DNA from: Lunularia cruciata | Lineage: Eukaryota > Streptophyta > Marchantiopsida > Lunulariales > Lunulariaceae | Assembly: GCA_948567375.1 (NCBI GenBank) | Contig: OX419760.1 | Coordinates: 33,666,001-33,730,000 of the forward strand | Direction: 5' to 3' | DNA length: 64,000 nucleotides | Shown here: positions 46,527 through 59,227 of the stretch, one piece after another | Position numbering within the stretch: position 1 is the stretch's first letter | Layout of the letters: the number at the start of each line of letters is the position of its first letter | Position numbers and translations under genes: made by a program | Notes under the pieces: generated by a model | What the model saw: the letters and a program-made list of their open reading frames with translations, nothing else | The model's database searches: none | Told to the model about the DNA's origin: nothing

Positions 46527-49500
46527 CTTATCGATAATACATTTCAAATCTATTCTGTAAAGTGCTCAGTACATTTACAATGAAAGGTCAGAATAAACCA
46601 CATTCTTCATCTTGAGGTATAGACTTCATGGTTCTTGGCAGGGAGCCCTCCGGGGCCGGTCTCTCCAACGGTCTAATGAGTGCTGTTGCAAACACGGAGA
46701 TGATCAAAGTGTCAACAAAAAACCAGATACACGCAGATGTGGAAACACAAGATGGCAGATCTCTCTTATCTTATCCTTTGGCAGAGGTTCATGGTCGATC
46801 AGATGTCTTAATGATCAGAAATTGCTGTTGGATACTATGGGCTCCACTCGCTTTTAAGTACTGTAACCTTATGGACATCACACGAATGTATGTGAAGCAC
46901 TAGACATCATTGGTTAACTGCTGTATACTTTTTTGAGAATTTGAGAATGAAGATTCCATGCTTAAGTGGACTGGACTGTACAATGTTTCGAAGAGCGTAG
47001 CAAGGTCAACAGAGTTCGACCTTGAAGACTCGCACTGTATTTTAATATGGAACGACCTGTATGGTGTTGAAATCACAAAAACATCATACACAACATTCAG
47101 AAACTTCGACCGAACTTCTCCCGGACTGCTCACAGCACTCTTAAACTCATCGATTCCAAGAAAAGACGTCAGGATGAACTCCAATGTATATACCTTGGAG
47201 TTCATCTTATGGCCACCTTATGGCCACCATCAGATTTATGTCGACGTTGTACACGCAAAGGGCTAGCCTGACAATCAACATAAGAGGGTTCGATGGACTC
47301 CAGTAGACGTTGTCATTGCCACCAAATACGTGCCGATCATTCCTCACTCAAAGCTTGACAATCAATGAATTTAATTTAAGACGGGTCGATGAACTCCAGT
47401 AGAACTTGTGCTGCCACCGGGCATGTTGATCATTGCACAGGTGAAGCTTGACAATGAAGGAACTCAACAATAGAGAAAGCAATACAGATCATCAGATGTG
47501 AGTACACGAAGTCTTGTAGATCACAAGTTTCATCCAGTGGAGCAACCTCTAAATGACGGTATCTCCTGACTATTCTTTGAGAACCCACGTATCTAAACCT
47601 TATGCAAGAATTCTGGTCTGAATTCAGTTCTCTGGCAGGCCACCCCAAATTCTAGATCGTTCCAACACGTTTTTTCGCGGCCAAGTGGGGCGTCGATTGG
47701 GTTCAGATCCAGGGTGGATGAAATCTGCAGGGGATTAAACTTGCACTTTCCATCTGGACATCAGCCATCAGTCATCCGCAGAAACCCTCCAAGAAATGCG
47801 GGTGGAACGGCAAGTTCGAGGTACTGACTGTACAAAGAGCAAGAATCTAATGAGAAGGAGCGTTCTGGCTTGAAGTCGTCGTAAGTGTCCCAAGAACGGA
47901 AACCATCTGAATGGAGTCGAGTAAAACATGAAGGTGGAACCTGGCACAGGGGTAAACATTTTCAGGTCTCCAACATCTGTTAGAAGAAACAGTAAACACT
48001 ACCAGAATTGGTTGACTATTTCCCGTCAAAACTACATGACAGTGAAGTCATAGTCGATTCAAGCGACCTACTTTTCTGAAACTTTTCAGACGAATCTGAT
48101 TTTTACACGAGATTTCATTATTTTATCTTGCATCCCGGGATTCTTCTTCCAGAAGCAGGGTGGAAGCGATGACTAATAGCTTATCAATTACCGTGTCTTG
48201 TTCTTGACGGTACTTGCTTCTTTGATACATAAGTTCCCTTACAATTGAATAACGATCTCATCTCACGTTAGAACTATATTTGATCCATTTGTTTGCATTG
48301 AACTTATCTCTTAGCAGGTGAGAGATCAGGGTGCAAATTAGTTGAATTCTTATCTTGAGACTCCCTTCTTTGTAGCAAAACTGTTCATAAACTTCAAGGG
48401 CAGTTCTTACGAATAAATGCTTGCTAGCTTTGCGAATTCCTAGCCCAAGTAGCAAAATGACACTAGACAGTCTACTGCTGGAAGGATCAAACACAAGCCA
48501 CAGCTTGTTCTTTCAGTCTCGCACTTATTATTGCTGGTCCACTGTTCAACAATTGTCATATCCACATCAGAGGTCGTCTACTCCTCGATGCTTCGATACA
48601 TTTTGTTCCTGCTAGCAATTTTAAAGCTTTTGACTTCCTGGTGAGGCGACATCTGGACATAAAATGGTGAGTAGAATCCTAGTAGATGATTCAGGATTTA
48701 GAGTGACTCATATTCAGGATCAGATCGAGCTATTTGGTATAATATCGGAATGACAAGACCGTGGTCGGTCTTTCAGACGGGTCATGGTTCTGTAAGTTAA
48801 AAGTTATGTACACTTGGGTATAACGCACATTCAAATGCACATGTACTGGAATTGCAAGGATATACTATGTAACCTACTTGACAAGCATATGAAGCACAAA
48901 CTTCAATTTTCCAGGAGCATCGTAGTCATCTATCCAGTATTAAGTTTGATGTCAAGTCACCAGAATGACTGTTAAGTCTTGCACTTAGAAGAATGGTCCA
49001 TCGCAGGTTGAGTACTGGGTGGTTGCGAAGCATAAGCTGAGAAAGAAAACAGGGCTGTACATCACTGCCGAACTTCCCGATATGACTTGACATGATAGAT
49101 ATCTGGATTACTCATGATCAAGTGGGCGTAGCTGGCTACAGCAGCTGGGCGATTACTGTAGCTGCAACTTGTTTTGAGCTATTGCCCTTGTGTTTGTTGA
49201 AGATGACTGTTACATTTTATAGCAAGAGTCAGACCCGCCCATTTCATGAAGTTTCTTGGAAGAAATTTAGGAGCAGTCCGAACCCCGCCTTCTCCTTGAT
49301 GTGATCGATTGCAAGTACTCCTTAGTTGTCACCCCTATCGCAATCCCTCCACGTCCCCTTGCCAAGGAAAACGAGACGGATGTTGGTGTCGTTCGACGAG
49401 ACAGATCAACCCACAATTGACTTTTTCTTTGCTGGAAGAGACTGCCCCAAGAGAATTGTATGATTATACACTATTTAATTGAATTGAATTTAACCAATGA

Positions 49501-49868
49501 ATTGAAATTAAGTTACTAAGCTTGACTAAACTGATTATAAATCGTAATTAACACATGTGCAGCCTACGAATTTATAGAATCTATCTATTATATATTATGA
49601 GCTTCTCTTTTGTACTCCAGACTGTGTATTTATACAGTGAGTCTCTTAGACACAAGCTTCTCGGTTGTAACTTCAGACAGTGTAGTGGTAGATTGCTTTG
49701 ATGTTTGTGCATTAGTAGTTTGCTTCGTCTTATCATTGATGATGCTCTCAACGAACAGGTGCATCTTTTTTCATGTCCAATGTCCTCGATGTTCGATCTC
49801 TGAAGAAGGTTCACTACCTCAGAGGCGCTCTGTTAGTCAAGTTTGACACCAACAGCCGAGTAGAGAAG
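46527..49868. other. Spacer with no secure gene
   Basis: Short frames exist on both strands (for example minus 48494-48258, rich in Leu and Lys, with a GTAAGA donor-like site), but none carries a recognisable domain. The last few hundred bases should hold the U-box gene promoter. Confidence 0.45.
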
Positions 49869-51215
49869 ATGTCCCAAGCAAACGAAGTGCCAAATTGTTT
49901 CAAGTGTCCAATATCCTTGCAACTGATGAAGGATCCCGTGATTTTGAGCGGTAGTGGACTTACATATGACAGGCCCAGCATAGAGAACTGGCTACAAGCT
50001 GGAACCCGGACTTGTCCGGTGTCCATGCAGGCACTGGAGTCAACAGAGCTCATACCAAACCATCCTCTCCAGCGCAATATTCTGAATTGGTGTAGAGTTC
50101 ATCTGCCTGAAACGGCCAAGGAGCCTCAGCGAATGGGCGTTGCTGAGAGGAAGGATTACATTTTATCCGTGCATCAATTGGTTAAAGGAATTGACAGCAG
50201 CTCAGGGAATGACCGAGTATGGAGGTTGCAGAAGCTCCGAGGAATGCTGGCACAATGTGGTGAAATAATTGGAGAGAGCACTCTTGTCTGTGTAGGTTTA
50301 ATCTCCCTTCTGTACCGTACTGTGGCTTCTCACAAGACTTCCAACATCAGGGCAAACGTTCTTGCTGTTGCAGAAGAAGATCCATCTGATTCATCGTCCA
50401 TGGGGAGAATTCACTTGGGGTTTTGGAGGCATGAGGATCCGGAGGAAGTTAATGATACTGCTGTGGAGATTACCCTGGATATTCTGGCAACTATATCGCG
50501 ACATGATAAGGTCAGAGCATTTATCCCTCCTATCGGCCAAAGAGAAATAAACACACTCGCTTGGTTCCTCACCTTTGGTAATATGAATGCCAAAAGCAGC
50601 ATCGCTAGACTGTTGACAACTGTCCTCATTGACGATGAGCCTATAGCCTCGGCTTCTTTTTCAGCTATCCTAAAAGCTCTCATAAACATCTTAAAGGAGA
50701 GGAGAAACACCATCTTAGAACCAGCTAGAATAGACAGCTTAGAAGCACTCCTAACGATGAGTCTGTCAGATCGGAAGAACCCATACAAGACCCGAGAGAT
50801 CAGACTGAAAGCTATTCGACACGGGGGATTAACAGCAGTTTTAGGTTTTCTTCCTGGAGCATCTGGGTTACATGTTGAGAAAGCTTTAGGGCTTCTGGAA
50901 ACTTTCTGCCTATACGATGAAGGACGAAGACAATTCTGCAGAAACTCGTCAGCCATGACTGTACTTCTGAAGGAAATTGGAGCCGTCTCTGAAGCAGTCA
51001 CGAGAAGCGCCATGAGCATTCTTCAGTTACTTGTTCGCTATTCAACCGATCCTTCTGTACAAGAATCAGCAGTGGAACAGAATGTCTGCATGATTCTTGT
51101 GCTGTTGATGTACTCCCAGAGTAGTTTGGACATCAGGCAAAAGGCGAAAGATCTTCTGAGGCTAATTTACATCAAATGTACTATCGATACACCTGGTAGA
51201 AAATGTGTTCAATGA
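49869..51215 (+). CDS. Plant U-box E3 ubiquitin ligase with ARM-like C-terminus (PUB22/23/24-type)
   Basis: Single exon, 448 codons from ATG 49869; the frame extends upstream to 49773, but the U-box directly follows the 49869 Met (MSQANEVPNCFKCPISLQLM). The U-box (residues about 8-80) shows CPISLQLMKDPVILSGSGLT, TYDRPSIENWL, TCPVSMQ and NHPLQRNILNWC, the standard plant PUB signature. The remaining ~350 residues are helical, Leu-rich and ARM-like (for example KSSIARLLTTVLIDDEP and EKALGLLETFCLYDEGRRQF). Intronless U-box/ARM genes of about 420-460 codons are typical of the stress- and immunity-related PUB22-PUB24 group. They transfer ubiquitin from an E2 to membrane-trafficking or signalling targets; the target here is unknown. 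Stop TGA at 51213. Confidence 0.92.
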   Translation: MSQANEVPNCFKCPISLQLMKDPVILSGSGLTYDRPSIENWLQAGTRTCPVSMQALESTELIPNHPLQRNILNWCRVHLPETAKEPQRMGVAERKDYILSVHQLVKGIDSSSGNDRVWRLQKLRGMLAQCGEIIGESTLVCVGLISLLYRTVASHKTSNIRANVLAVAEEDPSDSSSMGRIHLGFWRHEDPEEVNDTAVEITLDILATISRHDKVRAFIPPIGQREINTLAWFLTFGNMNAKSSIARLLTTVLIDDEPIASASFSAILKALINILKERRNTILEPARIDSLEALLTMSLSDRKNPYKTREIRLKAIRHGGLTAVLGFLPGASGLHVEKALGLLETFCLYDEGRRQFCRNSSAMTVLLKEIGAVSEAVTRSAMSILQLLVRYSTDPSVQESAVEQNVCMILVLLMYSQSSLDIRQKAKDLLRLIYIKCTIDTPGRKCVQ

Positions 51216-51724
51216 TTATATTAAATTGAGTCAATCATGATGTGTAATATAAGAGAAGTATTAGATCGTGGAGTCCGAAAAACTGAGTAGGTAGAGGAAG
51301 CATTTATATTCACATAAAAGACTCACTTTTGATAAGTAGAGACATTAAGGATAATGTTTTAAAACTCATTTTAACGGTTGGGGAATGGTATATGGTTTAA
51401 TCTCTCTGTTTCATCTTCGTGTATAAGTCTTAGAATCACCAAGTGTGATGGAGCAACCAACAGCAGACCGGATAGCAAAGAGCACCCATCTCTTAGTGCA
51501 GTGATGTACATATCTAGGTCTTTCTCCATTACGTTGGCAATCCGACATCCAAAAGGTAGACTAAGTAAGGACTGTAATTGTAGAGATGGGAGTTTGGATC
51601 CGATAAGTTCCTTGATGTTGTGGTCCAACGTTAGGCTTCAGCAGTGTGTGAAGCATGCACCTAACTTCAGTGCATCTAATGATATCGTAGAAATGGTAGA
51701 GGGTGTGAAGCTTCCATATAATGA

Positions 51725-52131
51725 TATCATAGACGAGTAAAGAGACCGCGTAGGATAACAAGAAAGATGGGAAGAACCCATCAAGGATAAAACACAAGAG
51801 TTAAACTGGTGCTAAGCCCCAATACTATTGGCATGAGAAATCTGTCCTACAACAGCCAAGATATCTGAGCTATGGTATGAGAATTCTATACTACAGTACC
51901 TAAGATATCTGAACTACTGACCTACAGCACCTAAAATATCTAAGTTATGAGTTATGGTATGAGAAATCTGTTCTACAGTACCTAAAATATCTGAACTACT
52001 TCCTACAGCATCTAAAATATATACAGCACCTAAGACATATGGGCTATGGTAAGAGAAATCTGTCCTTCCCTACCTAATATATCTGAACTATGGTACGAGA
52101 AATCTGTCCTACATCACCTAGGATATCTGAG
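51725..52131 (+). repeat. Dispersed repeat, copy b, with a tandemly expanded tail
   Basis: Bases 51735-51824 contain the family core (GACCGCGTAG, GATGGGAAGAACCCATCAAG, GCTAAGCCCCAATA). From 51825 to 52131 the tail unit of about 44 bases (CTATGGTATGAGAAATCTGT, CCTACAGTACCTAAGATATC, TGAA) is repeated about seven times with variation. The copy at 56.6 kb has a single tail unit. Confidence 0.8.
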
Positions 52132-53555
52132 CACATCGTAATGTGTCTTGTGTCAACGATTGTAGATCCAAGTACAGAGCTAGGTGGTCTCAGTAGCCGA
52201 AAACGTCTATCGATTAACAACCAAGATTCAGCATATCTCATCCTCTTTTTCCACTGTTTCTATGGTAGAGCTTTGAACTGGTTTACCTGCACGGATTGGA
52301 CCCCCACACAAAGAAGGCCAGTGGCCAAGGTGACCGGCTACTGCCGGTCAAATCAGCCCGGGATGGGACCCACCCACAAGGCAGTAAGATACACTATAGG
52401 ATTGAATCCTTCATTTACGATGATTAAGAATCAGATGGTATTTGTCCTTGTCTTCACAAAAGGAGGGTATTAGGGACTATGGACTTAAAAGAATGGATCG
52501 ATCAACTTAGCTAAACTAGAACAAATATCGTTCTTAGAATTATGTGCAAAATAAAATGTTGATTCACAAGTTTGACTAGGTAAGTTACTGTACTGAGTAT
52601 TCAGCAACATTGTAGTTTAACTGTTTTAGCATAATCTTATCATGACTTGACGGAATCTATCTCTGTATTGCGTGCACCACGACACTGATGATACTGCATG
52701 AGAATTCTTAAGAAATTTGAATATGTTAACTCATAACAAGATTGTTTGTAGGTTCTACTATTATACACCACGACTCTTTCAGTAAGCTTTTGTTTGTTCT
52801 TGAGTTGAGGTAAAGGCCATCCGATTCCGTTCCCATTCTTTTTTCGATGGAGAAATTTCTTTTGCTATTTTAAGAGAACTGAAAATAAATTAAATTCCCA
52901 AAAATAATAGTCCCACCACTATTAGGAATTCACTTGTTAATCAAGAGTCCCGAAAACTGCGGCAGCTGAACCGTGTTCTGAAGCACTGACGATGTAAATT
53001 CTCCAAAGATGCAAAAGTAATATATATTTTTTATCCATTATTTGAATCCTTCTCCTTTGTAGAACTAGTCCCGAAAATAGATTCCCGAAAACTAGTGTAG
53101 CTACGGTACCCGAACTCCGCTCTGGACACCTTTCCTTTCTTCAAGTAACGTACGTGTAGAGCAGACGGCAGAACGGGCCGGGTCAGAGCAGAGCCGGCGC
53201 TGATGAGAAAGGCAAGGAAGTGGACAACCCTAAGAACCAGGAAGAGTTTCTCTCTGCTTGCGTTGCGGGCAGGAGTCTGTGCTGCTCCTCTGTTTCATGA
53301 GTTGATCAATACATTCGGGGCCACTCTCCGACGAATAAGATCCCCGGCCAACCAGATCGGGCCGGATTTGAAATGAGAACTATTTCTAAATTCTGATTCG
53401 AATGCGAAAAGCCTGAGATCGTTTTGGAGGGCGACGGAGGAGCGAGATCAAGGCAGAAATTATTTTTACAGTAGATTGGTCGATTGAGGAGGAGAAGAAT
53501 TTGGGGATCGAGAGGTTGCGAGAGGGGTTGAGGAGGAGCTTGCTTTTGATTGGCA
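52132..53555. other. Spacer and YIP1 promoter region
   Basis: A frame at 52090-52473 begins in the tandem repeat and has no recognisable domain, so it is not called. AT-rich DNA from 52.5 to 53.1 kb is followed by a GC-richer stretch, probably the promoter and 5' UTR of the YIP1 gene. Confidence 0.5.
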
Positions 53556-55475
53556 ATGGGGCCGAAGGACGACGTAGCATTGTCGTTTGAAACTGGGAAT
53601 ATCAATGCTCCGCATTACAGAAGTAGTAGGACTGCAGGGATACCTCAGAGATCGAATATGATGGGAGGCCCCGGCGGAAGCTCGAATTTGCAGTTTATGA
53701 ATTTCGATCTTGGTTCTACGTCCAATTCTGTACCTCCTCCTCGAGTTTCTTACGGTGGTGGTGGAGCCGGAGGATTTGGTGCTTTTGAGGATGAGCCCCC
53801 TTTGCTTGAAGGTGAGTTGCTGCACCCCCTAGAGGTGTTTACCTGGCAATCGTTATTTGTTGGAAGAATGGGAGAACCTTATTATTCATATGAGATTTCA
53901 ATAAGACTCTGGAAAAAGTGATAGGCTGAAATTAGCTACGAACTCTTTCCGAACTTCCTTTATTCGGGGGGTTTATTTTCCATCAAAATTTTCATATAAG
54001 GGGGGACAAAATCCTGACTAAGCAGTGCACTGTCATGGTATTTCCTCCTTTGGTGATGTCACTGGATCTATGAGAATGCCATCTCTAGAATTCTCAGTGC
54101 CTCTGTGGTACAGGGAATCTTTGGATGTAGCACCACATGGAGTAACGTAGTAGCGGAACAAATGTACCGGCAGGGTAGAATCTGTTGTTAGTTTTAGAGC
54201 GTGCATATTTAGGAGTCTGGACTTGAAGTGGTCAAAACTCGTACCTTCAATTGATATCGAAGACGATATAAGGTTTAGCAAATTTCAGTCCTTTGCTTTA
54301 GTTCTTCAGTTTACTCTAACCGTCACTTATGTTTATGTTTTCTTTGTTTATACTATGCATCTCATGGGAGATGAGCCTGAACATTAATAGTGTACCAGCA
54401 AAAGAAACTGGTGTTCGCACAGATATATTGAAGCTGACTACGTAGAAGTCCTGCCCAGGGGCGCTGTCAAGGTAGAAGTTAAGTTGCTCCAGTGTTCTAT
54501 CTTCATAACCTGATACATAAAGGGACTATCTGTCAGAGAAAATTGGTTGAATAGGAAATGGTTGCTGTTTGTCCTTCTGATGTTCTTTGATGTGGCAATT
54601 GCAGAACTCGGTATCAATGTCCCTCAAATTGTTCGTAAGACCCTTACTGTATTGAATCCTCTCCGAATAAACCCAGACCTCCACGAGGATGCAGATCTTT
54701 CAGGACCTTTCATGTTCTGCATGCTGTTTGGGTTGTGTCAGCTTCTCGCCGGGAAGTTTCATTTCGGAATCATATTAGGTTGGACAGCGTTGGCCTCGTT
54801 ATTCCTGTACGTGGTCTTCAATCTTTTAGCCGGCAGAAATGGGAGCCTTGAGCTGTACCGCGCGTTTAGTTTGGTTGGGTATTGTCTACTGCCGATGGTC
54901 ATCTTCTCGGCTTTGTTTCTCTTCGTTCCTCATGGGTAACTCTCCTGATCCTTTTTCTGTTGGTAAATGACGTGAAATTTTAATGATAAGCGTATTTGTA
55001 ACGGAGTTTCTTCACCTAACACTACTGCGGTGATCTAAATTCAGTGAAGTATCAATCAACAGTTCGTGAAGATTTTGAGTAGCTTACATGAATACCTTTT
55101 TGCAACTAAAAGATATTTGCGATGCAACATAACAAGTTAAAAGGAGCGACTCCTGCCGAGTATGTCATGTTAACTTTCGTTCGTAGTAAGTAAGTGTTAG
55201 TTTGGTTTGAGTACGCTTGTGACTAGCTGCTGACCTGTGGTAACCACTTACTCCGCCGGGTCTGGCCATGTCGTGTATATGAAGTTCTTTTGACATGTCG
55301 TGTGTGTAGGCGTATCGTCACATTCGTTATGTCTTTCTCAGCGGTGCTTTGGAGCACACGGGCGTGCACGAGTTTGTTGGTTGTGCTTTTCCCCACAGCT
55401 GACGAGCACAGGTCACTGGTGGCATATCCATGTGGACTAATCTATATCGCTTTCTCTTTGCTCGTAGTTTTCTGA
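53556..55475 (+). CDS. YIP1 family membrane protein (YIPF5/YIP1-like), complete
   Basis: Three exons: 53556-53811, 54605-54935 and 55310-55475, joined at GT-AG sites in phase, 250 residues. The start ATG (MGPKDDVALSFETGN) follows a 5' region with stops. Residues 1-85 are a cytosolic Gly/Ser/Pro-rich N-terminus ending DEPPLLEE. The conserved YIP1 core follows: ELGINVPQIVRKTLTVLNP, then DADLSGPFMFCMLFGLCQLL, then GKFHFGIILGW. About five hydrophobic segments fill residues 120-250. YIP1-type proteins act in ER-Golgi vesicle traffic with Rab/Ypt GTPases. The family length (about 250-280) and the join sites agree, so the model is secure. Plant paralogue identity is not resolved. Confidence 0.95.
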
Positions 55476-56609
55476 TTCACGAGAAGCATCTTGTGATATT
55501 CATCTTCTGATCTCTATTCTGCGAGAAGATTATACTGGTTTGGTGAAGTGAATGGAGAGTGGCCTCATTTCACCGTCCAACGGAAGAATCTGCATCAATT
55601 GACCTACGGTAGGCAGCTAGCCTCCTGCAGCTTAGCTGTTAGTGATGTTACTTGGGCCCTCTACTCATAGACTACAGCCAAGCTCTTCCACCTGTAATTT
55701 CGTTCCTCTATTCTGTCACCAACAGCCATGGCAAGTTATAAATTCTATTTTCGGTCCACGAGATGCGTACAGGAAAGAAGTGCAGTGTAGACTGGTTGGA
55801 TGGTTGTCCCTACCTTGTTTTGAAATGCCTCAAACAATCAGAACATTCTTTCACGACGGAACTTGAGTATTATCAACGATCTTGGTGTTTGAGTAGATGT
55901 TTCGTATCATATTTGTTCTGATTGATTGGCGACACGGACGTGGTTTAAGGATCACTGTAGTTGTACTCTATGGATGGTATGCTGGCTTCACCAGAATGGT
56001 GAATCTATGGCTTGTTACCTCTTGGAACACCCATGATGGTGTATCAGGGAATGTGCTGGTGGCCAAAGCTCATGAATAAGCAGTAATACTTGAGGGTAAA
56101 GTGTTACAATGCGTTTCCCACAGTTCTGTACCTTAAAGCTCCTTGCAGAACTTCCAGAGTTTGATTGGCGTTGCCTCTTCTGAATATACAAGGTGTACTT
56201 CTACACTCTCAGTCTATATCAAATGGATTCTTCTGGATGTCACATGCCTTTGGGATAAGCCGATAAACATAGAAGCACTGTTTCTTGATAATGGTATAGC
56301 AGGTTACTCCTGAGTTGTTTAAATGCTAATTTGGACAGCTAAGTTCATCCGAACGAACGTATGAAGAAATGTTTTTGTAAACTAAGGTCTATGTCCTACG
56401 AGCAAAATGGAAACAGTACTCCTCAACTTAAGGCCGATCGTACTAATCTGTTTGTCCTAGAAGCCGTTTTCATTGATAGGGACGCGCGTATGGTAACAAT
56501 CCACAAGTTCCTGGGATCACTACTTGTACGGAACCGGAGGGCGTGAAGGTTTGGACCTAGATTGAATTGTACAAGCATGATGACATTGGGATGATTTTGA
56601 ACTGATTCT
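55476..56609. other. Downstream region of YIP1, no gene recognised
   Basis: Probably 3' UTR followed by spacer. A few 60-75-codon frames lack any domain. Confidence 0.5.
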
Positions 56610-56815
56610 TTCTTAGATTCTCGGATATCTTAGGTGCGGTAGGGCAGATCTCATATAGACTCTATTGGGGCTTAGCCCCATTTTACCGTTTTTTTTTTTC
56701 TTGTCTCTCCCGTGTACGGCTTGTAAGGCTTGATGGGGCCTTCCCATCCTTCGTTTTTTCTACGCCGTCGCCTTCTCCCCCGATTAAAACATCTTTTGAG
56801 GACTTTTTCCTTTTC
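56610..56815 (-). repeat. Dispersed repeat, copy c
   Basis: On the minus strand: GGCGACGGCGTAG, GATGGGAAGGCCCCATCAAG, GGGGCTAAGCCCCAATA, then AGATCTGCCCTACCGCACC, TAAGATATCCGAGA. It has the core plus one tail unit of the repeat at 51.7 kb, in opposite orientation, and an internal T/A run. Confidence 0.8.
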
Positions 56816-57534
56816 TTTTCTTTTCACATGGTCTCGATCTGATACCCTAAACTCTCAATGAGGAAACGATATTGACATGCTCTTACTGCATTTCCCTGAC
56901 TTTACGTTATGTACAGCAATTTAACTTAGTATACAGCAGAGCAAAATAATTATAAAATTTGGTAGCTTAGTAGATTATCTTTACTGCTGTGATTTAATCT
57001 TATCTAATAATAATATTTACATGAATAAGTCATAAATGTCAACCTATTGTCCTTTCCAATCCTACAGGTTAACTTGCAATTGGCGTCAATCGCATTTTCT
57101 CAGGTGATAACGCGAGGGGTTGTATTAAACAGGAGTTCTTCCCTTTCATTTTAATTAGAAACAAACGAGGACGGAACTTGTAAACATGAATATAGTCCTG
57201 TTTGTCCCAATATTTGCAATAAGTGCTCGTTAAAGATTACAAAGATCTTACTACCAAGGATATAATGATTTTGATCCACTTTAGGGGGTAAGTCGAAAAG
57301 AAGAGGTTAAGTAATACACACATATTTGATGAAAAGCTTGAATGTAGCATTATACGTCATGAAATATTAATGGTTATACTTTTCATTCCGATCTCTATCA
57401 TAACTATTATTATAGGGCCGGAAGAAGAAGCAACATATAATGTAAAGATGCCTTACGGTATTGTTGAACCATTAAAATGCATGATCACCGGATGTCAATT
57501 TAACTAGGGAATGGATGGATTTAGCACTGCCCTT

Positions 57535-57640
57535 GTTTTGACGAGAAAGGGGCGACCGCGTAGAAAACTCCACTGGGAAGACCCCATCAAGCCGTACAAG
57601 GGAGAGACTAAACTAGACACTTGTTATATACTTTGTTCCA
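57535..57640 (+). repeat. Dispersed repeat, copy d (core only)
   Basis: GGCGACCGCGTAGAAAAC, then CTGGGAAGACCCCATCAAG and CCGTACAAGGGAGAGACTAAA. It matches copy c over the core but lacks the GGGGCTAAGCCCC and tail parts. Confidence 0.75.
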
Positions 57641-59227
57641 CCTTATCTGTCACCTCTTCGGTCATTGCTAGCTGCTTCCAATATCTTACTGAGTACTCTG
57701 TTTCACTCCTTTGCGTCGTTTAAAATTCAAAACCCTCACCACACAATACAATACGCCAGAAATTACAGAGACAAGCTCAATCATAACTCGTCTATTATCC
57801 TCCTCTTTTCCGCTAGTGATTCGGCAGTGCTCTCTGAACTGGCTGTAGACATAAAGTTTGGGGAATCGACATTCTCATTTTAGGAGCAAACTTTAAGCAA
57901 GAACTTTGGCTCGGCATTGTTTCTATTTATCCTAGGATACTTGTTGAATCGACCAGATTAAGACTGCTGTTCACATTAAGTTCTTTAGCGTACTTTTCTG
58001 TTCTGGTCTTATTATGGCATTGAAGATTATTCGGGTGAAACGTAAGCGATGCGCTAAGGTGGTGCAGAGTTAAATTAGCTGTCATTGAAGATGAGATTCA
58101 TCTCCCACTACTTAAAAGTTCATATGTATTCCAATTTCGTTAGTCAAAACAGCAAAAGACTTTCACCACATTGTGACCTACAGAATTGCTAGCTGCACAC
58201 CAACATACACCTAGATTGCCAGGTCTAACCCGACAGTAGTATTATCATCTTTGATACCCTCTACTACACCCTTGCACTCCTCGAGCATCCAGATTTATCA
58301 TAAGCTGATCTGCTCGTTTAGTGGTCGTCTCCTCAGATATTTACTAGGCCAAGTATGCCTGCACTCAGTGGAGACAACTGGATAGAAATCTCGATTTTGT
58401 AAAGTACCTATCTCTACCATGCACTGTTGACCTTCTTCGGCGCAAAAAGTGTCCAAGTTGAAACATTAAACGTTCTACCGTAATTGATTCTGGGAGCATT
58501 TGTTGATCTCTCTCCAACAGATTTACACTTGGGAAGTATCTACGCTTTAAATGTGACTCCTCGGTACCTCTCATAATTTTTACAAATTGAACTGCCGCAA
58601 ATTTAATTCAGGAAGGCAGTAAGGTACCTAATACATGACATGTGTTCGCGGTTAGCTAAGACCAGTTGTGAAGATTGAGCTCGACGTCAAGAGCACTAAT
58701 TGATGCCATGAAAGTCTACCAGATAACTAGCGTACTATGCAACTTGACTAAGAAAAGTAAGAAATCTCGGGGCTCAAAGCAGAATGAGACCAAAGTACTG
58801 TTCAGCTAGAGTAACCATTGGAACAAGTAGATATTTGAGATCATTGAAAGATATCAGTCCAGATGACTATCAAATTTACATCTGCTGTGTCTGCGGTGGG
58901 TAACGACAATTTCAGGCATGAGACTAGTGGATGCCGACATGTAGCAAGACCAGCTATGTCGTAAACTTAGCTGGTAAGATGTTTCACAAGTGACTCACAA
59001 ATCCAAGATTTGTACCCGCACAGAGTCGGTTGTCCATATACAAATGGATGTACAGTTGGCTGTATCTGGATGCATACTCACCTTTGGACGAATGTGCATA
59101 TTTAATTCAAGATGTGCCCCGCATTTCCGTGGGAAATAAGAAAATACTGTCAGCAGTTTTGAATCTAAAAACTCACATTCTGATTTCCACCCGGAAGCTC
59201 ACGTTGGACTCCAGCTCTGCGTGGACC
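57641..59227. other. Spacer, no secure gene
   Basis: A possible short minus-strand exon lies near 58535-58475 (AG acceptor, then ILPKCKSVGERSTNAPRINY, then GT), but it cannot be tied to a gene. Confidence 0.4.

Noticed and set aside
49773-49868. Upstream 32 codons in frame with the U-box gene
   Set aside because: The U-box module starts at the next Met (49869) and the upstream peptide is unlike PUB N-termini; kept as leader.
52090-52473. 127-codon frame
   Set aside because: Begins inside the 44-base tandem repeat and shows no domain.
54547-54604. Apparent N-terminus of a 130-codon frame in YIP1
   Set aside because: Intronic: the homology begins exactly after the AG at 54604 and joins exon 1 in phase.
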